NCBI GenBank assembly: GCA_034190545.1
Contig: JAXIOF010000027.1
Coordinates: 1-53,808, forward strand
Direction of reading: 5' to 3'
DNA: 53,808 nt
From: Candidatus Afararchaeum irisae
GTDB taxonomy: Archaea > Halobacteriota > Halobacteria > Halobacteriales > Afararchaeaceae
The notes beneath the pieces were generated by a model, which saw nothing but the letters and a program-made list of their open reading frames with translations, was not told the origin of the DNA and made no database searches. The position numbers were made by a program, and so were the translations under genes. Of this stretch, positions 16,461 through 27,612 are shown piece after piece (position 1 is the first letter of the stretch; the number at the start of each line of letters is the position of its first letter).

Positions 16461-16908
16461 CACCCATTCCGAGCGCGCCGCCGACTACAACGTCGCTCAC
16501 GTGGTGTAGACCGAGGTAGACACGTGAGTAGGCTACGAGGGCAGCAAAGCCACATAGAGTGACTGTGAGACGACGGCTCCGGTAAGCAGAGTGGAAGACT
16601 GCGACCGGCGCGAACGCCGTCATCGCGTGCATTGATGGGAAAGACGCGTAGTCGTCGTCGTAGACACCGAATGGGACGTGGCTCTTCTCGGCGACCTCTA
16701 TACCCTGTCTGACGTACGGACGGGGTGCGTGAACCGCGGTCTTGAGGCTGACCGCGATAGCACCTACGAGAGCCATGGCTACTACGAAGTAGGCTGTGTG
16801 TCTCCATCTGTCTGTAAGAGTTAACACCACAGCACCTAAGAACGACACCGTGGGATAGAACGGGAAAGAGTTGAGAAGAGTCATCAGAGAGTCGAGGTAC
16901 GAGACCAT
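16408..16908 (-). CDS. PAP2-family membrane phosphatase
   Basis: A 166-residue membrane protein with the three PAP2 motifs: KTAVHAPRPY, then PSMHA in place of the usual PSGH, and SRVYLGLHHVSDVVVG with both catalytic-region histidines. About five hydrophobic helices. The family removes phosphate from lipid phosphates or isoprenoid diphosphates at the outer membrane face; the substrate here is unknown. The final 53 bases overlap the convergent rnhA-operon gene, and PSMHA is a mild departure from consensus. Confidence 0.85.
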   Translation of the reverse strand: MVSYLDSLMTLLNSFPFYPTVSFLGAVVLTLTDRWRHTAYFVVAMALVGAIAVSLKTAVHAPRPYVRQGIEVAEKSHVPFGVYDDDYASFPSMHAMTAFAPVAVFHSAYRSRRLTVTLCGFAALVAYSRVYLGLHHVSDVVVGGALGMGVSFLVLSLGDTLQSRLG

Positions 16909-16946
16909 GCCGACTCTTCGTCGCCGCTAAAGTAAAAGAAGTCGGT

Positions 16947-17327
16947 TCACTTCTTCTCGAACCTGATCTCTAAGACGCCGTTACTGTAACTCTCATCGGG
17001 ATCTGCGACGTCTACACCCGACGGAAGCCCGACAGACTCCGAGTAAGAGCCGTGGACGTTCTCGGCCCGTACCTTGAGTCTCTCGCCGTCGATCTCATAC
17101 TCCGTGTCTTCCCTTCCGAATCCGAGTAGCTCGGCGACGACTAAGAACTCGTCTTCGTACTCGCGGGACTCGACACGTGTACGAGGGACTTCGTACTCGT
17201 CCTCGGCGTCGGCACCAGCATCTCGTCTATTCTCGTTAGTCCGAGGTTCGGCTCCGCCGGTTATCTCACGGAAGAGATCGTTTATGTCTCTGATGTCGTC
17301 GGAGGAGTCTCTTGAGTCTGAGTTCAT
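16947..17327 (-). CDS. Hsp20/alpha-crystallin-type small heat shock protein
   Basis: A 126-residue protein. After a polar, disordered N-terminus of about 50 residues, the alpha-crystallin strands are seen as EYEDEFLVVAELLGF, YEIDGERLKVRAEN and NGVLEIRFEK. It probably acts as a holdase chaperone; haloarchaeal GvpH proteins look similar, but no gas vesicle genes are nearby. The ATG at 17327 is preferred to an upstream TTG because a TATATATTA element lies about 28 bases before it, giving a leaderless mRNA. Confidence 0.78.
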   Translation of the reverse strand: MNSDSRDSSDDIRDINDLFREITGGAEPRTNENRRDAGADAEDEYEVPRTRVESREYEDEFLVVAELLGFGREDTEYEIDGERLKVRAENVHGSYSESVGLPSGVDVADPDESYSNGVLEIRFEKK

Positions 17328-17422
17328 CTTACCTAACCTCAAGTAAGCACTTCTAATATATAACTCTTTGGCAGAACTTCTCTCGCCGGAAGATTGATTC
17401 AGTAAGAGTCCGTGTGTTCAAC

Positions 17423-17587
17423 ATGGTACGAGTTGACAAGGAACACCACCGATGCAACATATGTGGGGAGGACTTCGACAACGAGGCAGAGCTAGAGCGT
17501 CACATAGACAGACGTCACTCGAGGGAGGACGTCCACTGGTGGGTAGTCGCCGAGAACCCCGAGGATCTTCCCTTCGAGTCGAGTTAA
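17423..17587 (+). CDS. Small C2H2 zinc-finger protein
   Basis: A 54-residue protein, too short for most gene finders. Residues 11-32 form a single classic finger: CNIC, twelve residues, then HIDRRH (C-x2-C-x12-H-x4-H). A short acidic tail ends in PFESS. Such one-finger proteins are common in haloarchaea and may bind DNA, RNA or protein; no role can be assigned. It sits between the hsp20-type gene (divergent) and tRNA-Val. Confidence 0.7.
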   Translation: MVRVDKEHHRCNICGEDFDNEAELERHIDRRHSREDVHWWVVAENPEDLPFESS

Positions 17588-17628
17588 ATCTAAAGATACA
17601 TCAAAGGAGACCTCCAATACCCATTAGA

Positions 17629-17702
17629 GGGTTCGTGGTCTAGTCGGTTATGACACCGCCCTTACAAGGCGGAGGTCCCCGGTTCGATCCCGGGCGAACC
17701 CA
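17629..17702 (+). tRNA. tRNA-Val (anticodon TAC)
   Basis: A full cloverleaf: acceptor GGGTTCG paired with CGAACCC, anticodon stem CCGCC/GGCGG around loop CTTACAA (anticodon TAC), T arm CCCGG-TTCGATC-CCGGG, discriminator A. No intron and no encoded CCA. A motif like that after the initiator tRNA follows the gene (see findings). Confidence 0.95.
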
Positions 17703-17785
17703 CTGGGCGAACTTTTGTGAGCGAAGTGGTGTGGTATGTACGAGAGGTTCAGTTCTGAGTCTGTGTCTTAGAGTAAGTTGGTAGG

Positions 17786-18643
17786 CTACTCCGTCGCAGA
17801 TCTAACCGATGTGTCGTCTCCCCCCTCGACCACGACGACGACCTTCGGCTCATCGACCTCGTCGGGACAGTCCTCGGAGACTTCGAGGGGTACTGTCTCA
17901 CGGTCGGCGAAGACGTCCTCGATCTCACCCGTCTCGCGGTCGAGGAAAGCCTCTTGTCTGAGTGTGATGTTGTACCTCCTTGTCTCGCCCCCACCGAGGA
18001 GGAGGTCGAAGGGTGCGTCGTCTCTCACGGGCGCAGGTCTGTACTCCGACTCGGAGATGTAGACACAGCCCTCGACAGACGGTACTTCGGCGGTACGTGA
18101 CAGAGCGAACGGATTCTCGACCGTCACTGTTCCAATTACGGCTCCGTCGGTTGGTCTGAATCCGTCAGGAACATCGACTTCGTCGTCGAAGTCGTACTCG
18201 TAGGTCGGCTGTGCCCCCGTGGCGTCGAATCCGAGGAGTGCGAAGGCGACGACTAAGACGCCGCCAATCCCCGCCGCGGCTGTACGTCGGTCGACATCGA
18301 GGTATCCTCTGCTTGAGACGTAGCCGAGGACGACGAAGAGTGCCGAGGAGCCAGCGAGGAGGACGAAGACGCCGCCGTCACCGAGGTCGAAGACTGAGAG
18401 CGTGTAGGCGACGAAGACGAGGTAGGAGCCAGCCGAGAGAGAATAGAAGACTGTGTCGAGGGTCTCGACGTCGACGTATACTCCGGCGAGGAAGAAGGCG
18501 GCGAAGCCTAAGACGAGAGCCGCGGAGGTCGTCGTCGGCGATAGGTCTTCGAGTAGCTGGAATCCGAAGTAGAAAGCCGCTGCCACACCGAGGAAGACAC
18601 CGACTACGTAGAGTATCTTGACCCGGTCGATACTCGTCTCCAT
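17786..18643 (-). CDS. Multi-pass membrane protein with C-terminal extracytoplasmic domain, unknown
   Basis: A 285-residue protein. The first 145 residues hold about six hydrophobic helices. The remainder is an acidic soluble domain with beta-strand character (AVIGTVTVENPFALSRTAEV, ETRRYNITLRQ) and two cysteines (GCVYIS and EDCPDE). I do not recognise a characterised family; similar proteins probably exist in haloarchaea. Its promoter has CATAAGTAA (read on the plus strand) some 25 bases before the ATG. It is not obviously in an operon with its neighbours. Confidence 0.7.
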   Translation of the reverse strand: METSIDRVKILYVVGVFLGVAAAFYFGFQLLEDLSPTTTSAALVLGFAAFFLAGVYVDVETLDTVFYSLSAGSYLVFVAYTLSVFDLGDGGVFVLLAGSSALFVVLGYVSSRGYLDVDRRTAAAGIGGVLVVAFALLGFDATGAQPTYEYDFDDEVDVPDGFRPTDGAVIGTVTVENPFALSRTAEVPSVEGCVYISESEYRPAPVRDDAPFDLLLGGGETRRYNITLRQEAFLDRETGEIEDVFADRETVPLEVSEDCPDEVDEPKVVVVVEGGDDTSVRSATE

Positions 18644-18731
18644 GTCGGAGACTCGTACTCGTTTTACTTATGTGTGGGGAATATGGAAACTAACTTAACC
18701 GCGTTCGCCGAAGTATGGACATATCACACGG

Positions 18732-19040
18732 ATGTCAGACGAGACCGACACCGACTTACGTTTACGTAGTATAAGCGGCTCACTCAGGTACGCTTTCCGG
18801 GTGAGTGACTCTCTTCTCCTCAAGATATACGGAGTAGTCTTCGTCGGTGTCGGGGTCTTCGTCACGGTTCTCTGGCTCCTCGCGATGGTGACGTGGCTCG
18901 GACGTCTGAGCGGGATGGCTCCCGTCTCGGAGATCTGGGGGTTTCTGCCCTTCCTCGTCTTCGTCTATCTCGTCGTAATGGGCGTACTGATTCTGCCTCT
19001 CTACATCCCCATGAGAAGGTACAGAGAGACTTCGAGTTAG
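18732..19040 (+). CDS. Small two-helix membrane protein, unknown
   Basis: A 102-residue protein with a charged N-terminus (about 30 residues), two long hydrophobic segments (about 33-56 and 69-92) and a basic end (MRRYRETSS). No family is recognised. It converges on the CDP-alcohol transferase gene with a four-base overlap of stop regions. The nearest candidate promoter is weak (ACTTAACC about 40 bases upstream). Coding is supported by the uniform codon pattern and the clear membrane topology. Confidence 0.6.
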   Translation: MSDETDTDLRLRSISGSLRYAFRVSDSLLLKIYGVVFVGVGVFVTVLWLLAMVTWLGRLSGMAPVSEIWGFLPFLVFVYLVVMGVLILPLYIPMRRYRETSS

Positions 19041-19621
19041 TCTATTCCGCGCCACGTAGTCACGAACCTCTGTACTGCGGTCAGGTTTCCGACGACTGCG
19101 AAGAGTATCAGAACCCATCTCAGTACGCCTCCGAACGCGGCGTGTGCGAGACCTCCGGCGACTATCAGAGCCATACGGTCTGCGCGTCCGAGCGCGCCGC
19201 CGTACTCCCTTCCCGCGCCGACTGCGTCTGCCTGTGTTCCCATGTACGACGTCATGAAGACGCCCGTGAGAGCTAAGAGTCCAAACATCCACTCGTCGGT
19301 GCCCGCTGAGATCCCGACCACGAAGACGGCGTCGGAGTACCTGTCTAAGACGTGGTCTAAGAAGTCGCCCTTCTTACTCTCTGACCCTGACTCGCGGGCG
19401 AGTTCGCCGTCGACAAGGTCAAGGAAGCCGTTTAGTACGACGAAGAGGGAGCCACCGACGTAGCCGTAGAAGCTACCCAGAGAGAACGAGACGCCCGAAA
19501 CCACCGCCACGACGAGGGAGACGACAGAGACCTGGTTGGGCGTCATTCCGAGACCCCGGGCGGCTCTCACACCGGGTTTCACAGCCTTGTATCCGAGCGG
19601 CTTGAGGCTGTCGAGTGTCAT
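19037..19621 (-). CDS. CDP-alcohol phosphatidyltransferase family protein
   Basis: A 194-residue membrane enzyme with the family signature DGELAR, eight residues, GDFLDHVLD (D-G-x2-A-R-x8-G-x3-D-x3-D), which binds CDP and metal. It transfers a polar head group, such as inositol phosphate, serine or glycerol phosphate, to CDP-archaeol in archaeal lipid synthesis; the exact head group is not readable. The ATG overlaps the kinase stop by four bases. The order hisC, kinase, transferase is common in haloarchaea. Confidence 0.85.
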   Translation of the reverse strand: MTLDSLKPLGYKAVKPGVRAARGLGMTPNQVSVVSLVVAVVSGVSFSLGSFYGYVGGSLFVVLNGFLDLVDGELARESGSESKKGDFLDHVLDRYSDAVFVVGISAGTDEWMFGLLALTGVFMTSYMGTQADAVGAGREYGGALGRADRMALIVAGGLAHAAFGGVLRWVLILFAVVGNLTAVQRFVTTWRGID

Positions 19622-20163
19622 TCTTCCTCCCGGTCTCGGCTCATGTCTGTTCGGACGTACTCTATCCAGTCGACCACGCCTGTCTTAGACTCACGTTTCT
19701 CGACCGCCTCGGCTGCTTCTTCGACTGTCTCCTCCACAGTCTTGTCTGTCGTATCTATCTCGTAGACGTTTTCGTCCCCCTGTTCCTCGACTGCCTCTGC
19801 GAGAACGACGTCGAGAGCCTCCGACTCGGAGTTCTCAGCCAGCTTGTCTCTGTCGTATCCCCTCTCCGAGAGACGTTCCTCGAGGACGTCGGGTCTGCAT
19901 CTCAGAACTACTGTGTGGTCGACGTCTACGAGATGTGAGAGATGTCCTTCTACGAGTACGTCTTCCTCCGACTCGATCTCTTCGCGTACGGCTTCTACGT
20001 CGACCTCGGGGACACCGTACTCTTCGTCGTATCCCTGGGTGAATCCAGATCCCGACTCGACGAGGTCGGTGATAGCCAAGCCTTCTAATCCGAGTCTCTC
20101 GGCGAGTGGCTCACAAACCGTGGTCTTACCGGTTCCGGGTGTCCCGGTGAGGGCTACGCGCAT
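19618..20163 (-). CDS. Adenylate kinase family protein (AK6/Fap7-like)
   Basis: A 181-residue P-loop nucleotide kinase with ALTGTPGTGKTTVCEPLA at the N-terminus, VEGHLSHL in the middle and VVLRCRPDVLEERL. This pattern is of the AK6/Fap7 type, which in eukaryotes and archaea is linked to small-subunit maturation through eS26/uS11 as well as adenylate kinase activity. It overlaps hisC by ten bases and the CDP-alcohol transferase by four, so all three are co-translated. Confidence 0.85.
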   Translation of the reverse strand: MRVALTGTPGTGKTTVCEPLAERLGLEGLAITDLVESGSGFTQGYDEEYGVPEVDVEAVREEIESEEDVLVEGHLSHLVDVDHTVVLRCRPDVLEERLSERGYDRDKLAENSESEALDVVLAEAVEEQGDENVYEIDTTDKTVEETVEEAAEAVEKRESKTGVVDWIEYVRTDMSRDREEE

Positions 20164-21236
20164 ACTGCGTTTATCTCTCTGACAGCGCGTCTTGTCTCGT
20201 CGTCGGTTCCCACCGAGACACGTATACAGCCCGGGAGTCCGAAGCTCGTTGTGTCTCTCACGATTATACCTCTCTTCTCAAGCTCCTCAGCGACCTCTGA
20301 CGCCGACATACCCGACGGTTCAACGTCGACGAGGACGAAGTTGGCTTCCGACTCGAAGGTGGGAAGCTCTATCTCCGACGAGAGGTAGCCGCGTCCCCAT
20401 TCGACGAGATCGACTGTATCTTCGAGATGTCCGTCGTCTTCGAGGGCACCTATAGCACCGTGTAACGAGAGTGTTCCTACGGAGAAAGGGGTCGTGACCT
20501 TTCGGTACGCCGCAGCTAGCCAGTCGGGTACTACGCCGTATCCGACACGGAGTCCCGCGAGCCCGAACGCCTTCGAGAAGGTGCGTGCGACTGCTACGTC
20601 GTCCCTCTCGACAGCCTCAGGCGCGAAAGAAGGCTGGTCGGAGAACTCACCGTAAGCCTCGTCGACGAAGACTAAGCCGTCCACCTCGTCGGCTATCTCG
20701 GTTATACCGTCCTTGGTGAGGCTGGTTCCTGTCGGGTTGTTGGGTGTCGTGAGATATATTATCTTCTCACCCGAGTAAGCATCGAGTACAGCCTCTGGAG
20801 TCATCTCGAAGCCGTCTTCCTTCGAGAGAGAGAAGCTCGACTCGTTGCCCCCGAGATACCTCGCTGACATGCCGTAGTACGAGAAGCCGGGTGACGGCGT
20901 GAGTACGGAGTCGCCGTCCTCTATGACCGCACGTCCCACGGTGTCGAAGACTCCGTCGGCACCAGCCCCTAAGACGACGTTCCCTTCGGGGACACCGATG
21001 TACTCCGCAACCTTCTGCCTTAGAGTCTCGTTGAGAGCGGTCGGGTAGATGTTGGCTCCGTCGACGTTCCGACGTATCCTCTCGACCGCGGCGTCGGGTG
21101 GACCCAGCGGATTCTCGTTCGAGGCAAGCTTAGCCATCTCATCGGGCGACAGACCGTGTTCGAAGGCGACCTCATCTATCCCTTTTCCCGGGACATACTC
21201 GTCGAAGCCTGAGAGTTCCTTCAGAAGATCGCTCAT
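20154..21236 (-). CDS. hisC: Histidinol-phosphate aminotransferase
   Basis: A 360-residue PLP enzyme of aminotransferase class I/II. Seen are LASNENPLGPP at the substrate end, YLTTPNNPTGTS, FVDEAYGEFS and the PLP lysine in TFSKAFGLAGLRVGYG. It makes histidinol phosphate from imidazole acetol phosphate and glutamate in histidine synthesis. hisA and hisB lie about 9 kb away (29778-31102), so the pathway genes are scattered. It leads the three-gene unit with the kinase and CDP-alcohol transferase. Confidence 0.93.
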   Translation of the reverse strand: MSDLLKELSGFDEYVPGKGIDEVAFEHGLSPDEMAKLASNENPLGPPDAAVERIRRNVDGANIYPTALNETLRQKVAEYIGVPEGNVVLGAGADGVFDTVGRAVIEDGDSVLTPSPGFSYYGMSARYLGGNESSFSLSKEDGFEMTPEAVLDAYSGEKIIYLTTPNNPTGTSLTKDGITEIADEVDGLVFVDEAYGEFSDQPSFAPEAVERDDVAVARTFSKAFGLAGLRVGYGVVPDWLAAAYRKVTTPFSVGTLSLHGAIGALEDDGHLEDTVDLVEWGRGYLSSEIELPTFESEANFVLVDVEPSGMSASEVAEELEKRGIIVRDTTSFGLPGCIRVSVGTDDETRRAVREINAVCA

Positions 21237-21341
21237 TACTCGACTGTATCCGCCTAACGTAATGAAGCTACCGCTCCCGGGTCAGCGTCGTTTCGGTAGT
21301 CCATCAAAACCGTAATTAAGCAGTAAGACGAAGTGGGAGTG

Positions 21342-22169
21342 ATGGCAGACGGAATAGCTAATCTCAACCAAGAGCAGATTGACCGTTACTCACGTCACAT
21401 AATACTCGATCAGGTGGGGGCGGAGGGACAGTCTAAGCTTCTCAGCTCTCGCGTTCTAGTTATTGGCGCGGGAGGTCTCGGATCTCCTGTTATACAGTAC
21501 CTCGCCGCCGTCGGCGTCGGAACCATAGGTATAGTCGACGACGACGAGGTCGAGAGGTCGAACCTCCAGAGACAGGTCATACACGGAGACGACGACGTCG
21601 GGAGACCCAAGGTCGACTCGGCGGAGGACTTCGTCGCACGTCTCAACCCCGACGTCGAGGTCGAGAAGTACGAGACTAGGATAGACGAGAACAACATAGA
21701 CAACATAATAGAGAGCTTCGACTTCGTCATAGACGCCACCGACAACTTCGCGACGCGTTACCTCGTCAACGACGCGTGTACACTCGCAGACAAGCCCTTC
21801 TCACACGGTGCTATATTCAAGTTCGAGGGTCAGGTCACCTCGTTTACCGACCCCGAGGGACCGTGTTACAGATGCATGTTCCCCGAAGCTCCTCCCCCAG
21901 GCATGATGCCCAACTGTGCCGAGGCGGGAGTCATAGGCGTTCTTCCCGGGATCATAGGCGTCGTACAGGCGACAGAGGCTGTGAAGTATCTCCTCGACAT
22001 AGGTGACAGCCTCGACGGACGTATGATGTTCTACGACTCGACCGACATGTCGTTCGAAGAAGTCGAGATACACAAGGATCCCAACTGTCCCGTCTGTTCG
22101 GAGTCGCCCGAGATAACAAGCGTGAAGGACGAGGAGGTCGAGTACAGTCACGCGTGTTCGATAAACTAA
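21342..22169 (+). CDS. ubaA: E1-like SAMP-activating enzyme UbaA (ThiF/MoeB/HesA family)
   Basis: A 275-residue adenylating enzyme: RYSRHIILDQVG at the N-terminus, ATP-binding GAGGLGSPV, DDDEVERSNLQRQ, DATDNFATRYLVND, zinc cysteines CYRC and CPVC, and a candidate catalytic cysteine in NCAEAGVIG. In haloarchaea this single E1 activates SAMP proteins for protein modification, tRNA thiolation and molybdopterin synthesis. The ATG at 21342 is favoured over a GTG nine bases earlier; AATTAAGC lies about 25 bases upstream. Confidence 0.9.
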   Translation: MADGIANLNQEQIDRYSRHIILDQVGAEGQSKLLSSRVLVIGAGGLGSPVIQYLAAVGVGTIGIVDDDEVERSNLQRQVIHGDDDVGRPKVDSAEDFVARLNPDVEVEKYETRIDENNIDNIIESFDFVIDATDNFATRYLVNDACTLADKPFSHGAIFKFEGQVTSFTDPEGPCYRCMFPEAPPPGMMPNCAEAGVIGVLPGIIGVVQATEAVKYLLDIGDSLDGRMMFYDSTDMSFEEVEIHKDPNCPVCSESPEITSVKDEEVEYSHACSIN

Positions 22170-22190
22170 CTATAACCACAGGTGAAACAG

Positions 22191-22451
22191 ATGGCTATAA
22201 CTGAACCCGAAGACGGACGTTCGTACGGAATGGCAAAAGTGACCCACTGGGTCGACGAAGAAGACTTCCCGATCACCAAGGACGACTTGGAGAGCCACGC
22301 CGACGAGGATCTGATGCTGAGCTACAGAGAGTCGGTCAGATTCGGCGACGTACTCGAACGTGTCGACCAGACCGAGTTCGACGACATAGTCAGCATGTGG
22401 CAGGCACTCGGAGACGCACTCAGACAGATAGACCCCGACAGAGTCGCGTAA
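22191..22451 (+). CDS. Small acidic protein, DUF5789-like
   Basis: An 86-residue protein from the ATG at 22191 (a GTG nine bases earlier is also possible). Its pattern GRSYGMAKVTHWVDEEDFP, then ITKDDLESHADED, resembles a small haloarchaeal family I recall as DUF5789; I am not certain. No known function. It lies between ubaA and the DUF420 gene on the same strand with gaps of 21 and 4 bases, so it is probably in one transcript with them. Confidence 0.65.
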   Translation: MAITEPEDGRSYGMAKVTHWVDEEDFPITKDDLESHADEDLMLSYRESVRFGDVLERVDQTEFDDIVSMWQALGDALRQIDPDRVA

Positions 22452-22455
22452 TCCA

Positions 22456-23031
22456 ATGGCTTCTGCTAAGGAGCACGGGAGTCTCGAAAAACGGGTGTGG
22501 GGAGTCTCGTTAGTCGTATCTGTGGTCGCTGTCACCCTAATCGCGCTGTCGTCGCGGAGTATGCTTCCCGAGCCTCTCGTCCCGCCTGCACCCGACTGGC
22601 TTCTCTCGACGATACCCCACATAAATGCCGTACTCGTTCTCACCGCACTCGTGACCGTAGTGCTCGGATACAGAGCGATCCAGGACGGACGTGTCTCCGA
22701 CCACGCGAGGTACATGATGGTCACGACGGTACTCTTCTTCGTATTCCTCGCCTTCTACCTCGTGCGTCTCGCCAACCTCGGGACTACGGAGTTCGGCGGT
22801 TCGGAGTTCGTATACTCGTACGTCTACCTGCCTTTCCTCGGTATACATATGCTCCTCGCTATAATCTGTATACCTCTCGTCCTCTACGCCGCAATAATCG
22901 GAGTCTCGCTCGATGTCTCCGAGATAAGGAAGACAGCACATCCCAGAGTCGGCAGGGTAGCCACTCCACTCTGGGCGGTAAGCTTCCTCTTCGGCTTCGT
23001 CGTCTACCTCATGCTACACCACATATTCTGA
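22456..23031 (+). CDS. DUF420 membrane protein
   Basis: A 191-residue protein with five or six hydrophobic helices. Features of the DUF420 family are the PHINAVLV helix, GIHMLLAI, and the ending HPRVGRVATPLWAVS followed by VVYLML. DUF420 proteins (CtaM in Firmicutes) are linked to cytochrome c oxidase assembly, which would suit a cell with a cytochrome c maturation system. It starts four bases after the preceding stop. Confidence 0.82.
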   Translation: MASAKEHGSLEKRVWGVSLVVSVVAVTLIALSSRSMLPEPLVPPAPDWLLSTIPHINAVLVLTALVTVVLGYRAIQDGRVSDHARYMMVTTVLFFVFLAFYLVRLANLGTTEFGGSEFVYSYVYLPFLGIHMLLAIICIPLVLYAAIIGVSLDVSEIRKTAHPRVGRVATPLWAVSFLFGFVVYLMLHHIF

Positions 23032-23129
23032 TCGCCGTCTCTCTGGGTTGGAAGAAGCGGTATCCTTAAGTCGGTTACAGCCCTATTTAGCTTAGAGTAA
23101 TTCGAGACACGGCGTCGGATTCGTGCGAA

Positions 23130-23144
23130 AACAACTCAGTTGTT
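23130..23144. promoter_or_regulatory. Inverted repeat upstream of the gyrB promoter
   Basis: AACAACT-C-AGTTGTT is a perfect seven-base inverted repeat with a one-base centre. It abuts the candidate gyrB TATA element CTTAACAA at 23148-23155, which is about 24 bases before the ATG. The position, just upstream of TATA/BRE, suits a regulatory site. Confidence 0.4.
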
Positions 23145-23174
23145 CAACTTAACAAAAAAGAGGGTTCTATATAG

Positions 23175-25088
<1,914 letters not shown>

Positions 25089-25100
25089 ATATAGATACAT

Positions 25101-27587
25101 ATGTCAGAGACAGCACCAACAGAGTACGACTACCCCGAGGTAGACGCGTCCGAGATAAAGAACGTTCCCGCTGAGAGGGAGATGGAACAGTCGTACATCG
25201 ACTACGCGATGTCGGTGATAGCGGGACGTGCTCTACCCGACGTACGTGACGGTCTCAAGCCCGTCCACCGCAGGATACTCTATGCGATGCACGGCGAGGG
25301 TATCACGAGCCGTTCGGGTCACAGAAAGTCGTCTTCAGTAGTCGGAGAGACTATGGGTAACTTCCATCCCCACGGCGACTCGGCGATATACGACACACTC
25401 GTGAGAATGGCACAGGACTTCTCGATGCGTTACCCTCTCGTCGACGGACAGGGTAACTTCGGGTCTATAGACGGAGATCCAGCCGCGGCGATGCGTTACA
25501 CTGAGGCGAGGATGGCTCCGATAGCCGAGGAGCTTCTGACCGACATAGACAAGGACACCGTCAACTGGGAGTCGAACTACGACGACAGATTAGAGGAGCC
25601 AGAGGTTCTCCCCGCGGCGTTCCCCAACCTACTCGTCAACGGCTCGTCGGGAATCGCAGTCGGGATGTCGACCAACATACCTCCGCACAACTTAGGCGAG
25701 ATAGTCGACGCGACCGTCGAGCTAATAGACAATCCCGAGGCGTCGGTCGAGGATCTGATGGAACACGTCAGAGGTCCCGACTTCCCGACAGGGGGTAAGA
25801 TAGTCGGCAAGTCGCCGATACGTTCGGCGTACAAGACAGGCAGGGGAAAGGTACGTCTCCGCGGCGAGATAGAGATAGACGAAGACGAACGCCGTATCGT
25901 AATCACCGAGATACCGTACCAGGTCGACAAGTCGGATCTCGTCGAGAAGATAGCAGAGCTCGCCGATGAGGGGCGCATAGAGGGAGTCTCGGCTCTCAGA
26001 GACGAGTCCGACAGGGACGGTATACGTGTAGTCGTCGACCTCAAGAGGAACGCAGTCGCCGAGGTCGTCAAGAACCAGCTTCTCGACAACACGCGTCTCG
26101 AAACCACCTTCGGCATCATAAACCTCGCACTCGTCGACGGACAGCCACGTGTACTCGACCTCAAACAGACACTCGAAGAGTATATACATCACAGGAAGGA
26201 GGTCGTCAGAAGACGTTCTGAACACGACTTGGAGGAGGCGAAAGACCGCGCGCATATACTCGAAGGACGTCTCAGAGCGGTCGAGAACGCCGACGAGATC
26301 GTCGAGACTATACGTAACTCCGAGGACAGGGACGAGGCGAAGAACGAGATCGTCGAAAGAGGCTTCTCGGAGGAACAGGCAGACCACGTCGTACGTATGC
26401 AGTTAGGAAGCCTGACGTCGCTCGAATCCGACGAGATAGAGTCGGAGTACTCCGGCGTACAGGACGACATAGACAGGCTCGAAGCCGTCCTCGCCGACGA
26501 GTCGGAGCTTATGAGCCTCATAAAGGAGGAGCTACTCGAAATTAAGCGTGAGTACGCCGACGAGCGCAAGACACGTATAGAGACGGGGAAGGACGAGGTC
26601 ACCGACGAGGATCTCATACCCGAGAGGGACGTATTCGTAGTTCTTACACGCGACGGATACGTCAAACGTATGAGTCCAGACGAGTTCGACACACAGAGAA
26701 GGGGAGGAAAGGGTATCATAGGCGCGAAGGTCAAGGAAGACGACGGGGTAGTTGAGGCGTTCACCGCGAACACACACGACTACCTCCTCGTCTTCACCGA
26801 CTTAGGAAACGTCCACTGGCTCAAGACCTACCAGATACCCGAGATGAGCCGAACCGCGAGAGGTCGGAGCATAGTCAACCTTCTCGACCTCGAAGACGGC
26901 GAGAACGTCACAGCGGTTGAGTCGGTCGAGAGCTTCGAAGACGGAGACGCGAGTCTGTGTGCGGTCACTCGTGAGGGACGTATAAAGAGGACGTCGCTCG
27001 AAGCCTTCTCGAACCCCCGAACGGGAGGCATAATAGCCGCCGACCTCGAAGGAGACGACGTCGTAGTCGATACCTGTGTGACTGACCCCGACGTCGACGA
27101 GAGGATCGTCGTCGAGACTAGAGACGGAATGGTGATCTGTTTCGACGAGGAGGAGGTTCGTGAGATGGGCAGGAACGCACGCGGAGTTAAGGCTGTAGAC
27201 CTACAGGACGGCGACGAGGTCGTCAGCGTCTTCACGTCCGAGACCGACTGGGACGACGAGATACTCACGGTTACGACCGACGGATACGCCAAACGGACGC
27301 CACAGCCCGAGTACCGGTGTCAGAGCCGGGGAGGAAAGGGACTCATAGACATAGATATAGACGTAGACGCCGATGCCGACTCCGACAGACAGAAGGGAGT
27401 AACAGCGTCGTTCAAGATAGAAGGCAACGAGGAGATAGTAGCCGTCTCGGAGACCGGACAGGTCTTACGTACGACAGCCGACGAGGTATCTGAGGTCGGG
27501 AGGAACACACAGGGGGTCATACTCATGCGTCTTGAGGAAGACGACGGTGTTGCCTCAGTCTGTCTGATAGAGCCCGACGACGAGTAA
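25101..27587 (+). CDS. gyrA: DNA gyrase subunit A
   Basis: An 828-residue subunit. The catalytic tyrosine is in [13 protein letters not shown] (about residue 138), and [13 protein letters not shown] precedes it. The C-terminal pinwheel contains a GyrA-box ([13 protein letters not shown]), needed for negative supercoiling, and a related [10 protein letters not shown] later. Directly after the latter is a short acidic dipeptide run ([11 protein letters not shown], bases about 27346-27378) in what is probably a surface loop. It is co-transcribed with gyrB. Confidence 0.97.
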   Translation: MSETAPTEYDYPEVDASEIKNVPAEREMEQSYIDYAMSVIAGRALPDVRDGLKPVHRRILYAMHGEGITSRSGHRKSSSVVGETMGNFHPHGDSAIYDTLVRMAQDFSMRYPLVDGQGNFGSIDGDPAAAMRYTEARMAPIAEELLTDIDKDTVNWESNYDDRLEEPEVLPAAFPNLLVNGSSGIAVGMSTNIPPHNLGEIVDATVELIDNPEASVEDLMEHVRGPDFPTGGKIVGKSPIRSAYKTGRGKVRLRGEIEIDEDERRIVITEIPYQVDKSDLVEKIAELADEGRIEGVSALRDESDRDGIRVVVDLKRNAVAEVVKNQLLDNTRLETTFGIINLALVDGQPRVLDLKQTLEEYIHHRKEVVRRRSEHDLEEAKDRAHILEGRLRAVENADEIVETIRNSEDRDEAKNEIVERGFSEEQADHVVRMQLGSLTSLESDEIESEYSGVQDDIDRLEAVLADESELMSLIKEELLEIKREYADERKTRIETGKDEVTDEDLIPERDVFVVLTRDGYVKRMSPDEFDTQRRGGKGIIGAKVKEDDGVVEAFTANTHDYLLVFTDLGNVHWLKTYQIPEMSRTARGRSIVNLLDLEDGENVTAVESVESFEDGDASLCAVTREGRIKRTSLEAFSNPRTGGIIAADLEGDDVVVDTCVTDPDVDERIVVETRDGMVICFDEEEVREMGRNARGVKAVDLQDGDEVVSVFTSETDWDDEILTVTTDGYAKRTPQPEYRCQSRGGKGLIDIDIDVDADADSDRQKGVTASFKIEGNEEIVAVSETGQVLRTTADEVSEVGRNTQGVILMRLEEDDGVASVCLIEPDDE

Positions 27588-27612
27588 TAGTAAGTCGGAA
27601 CACAGCCAATCT

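Noticed and set aside
18211-18621. Plus-strand open frame rich in Arg opposite the membrane protein gene at 17786-18643
   Set aside because: Its Arg-rich, low-complexity product is the mirror of GAC/GTC-rich coding sequence; the minus-strand protein has clear membrane helices.
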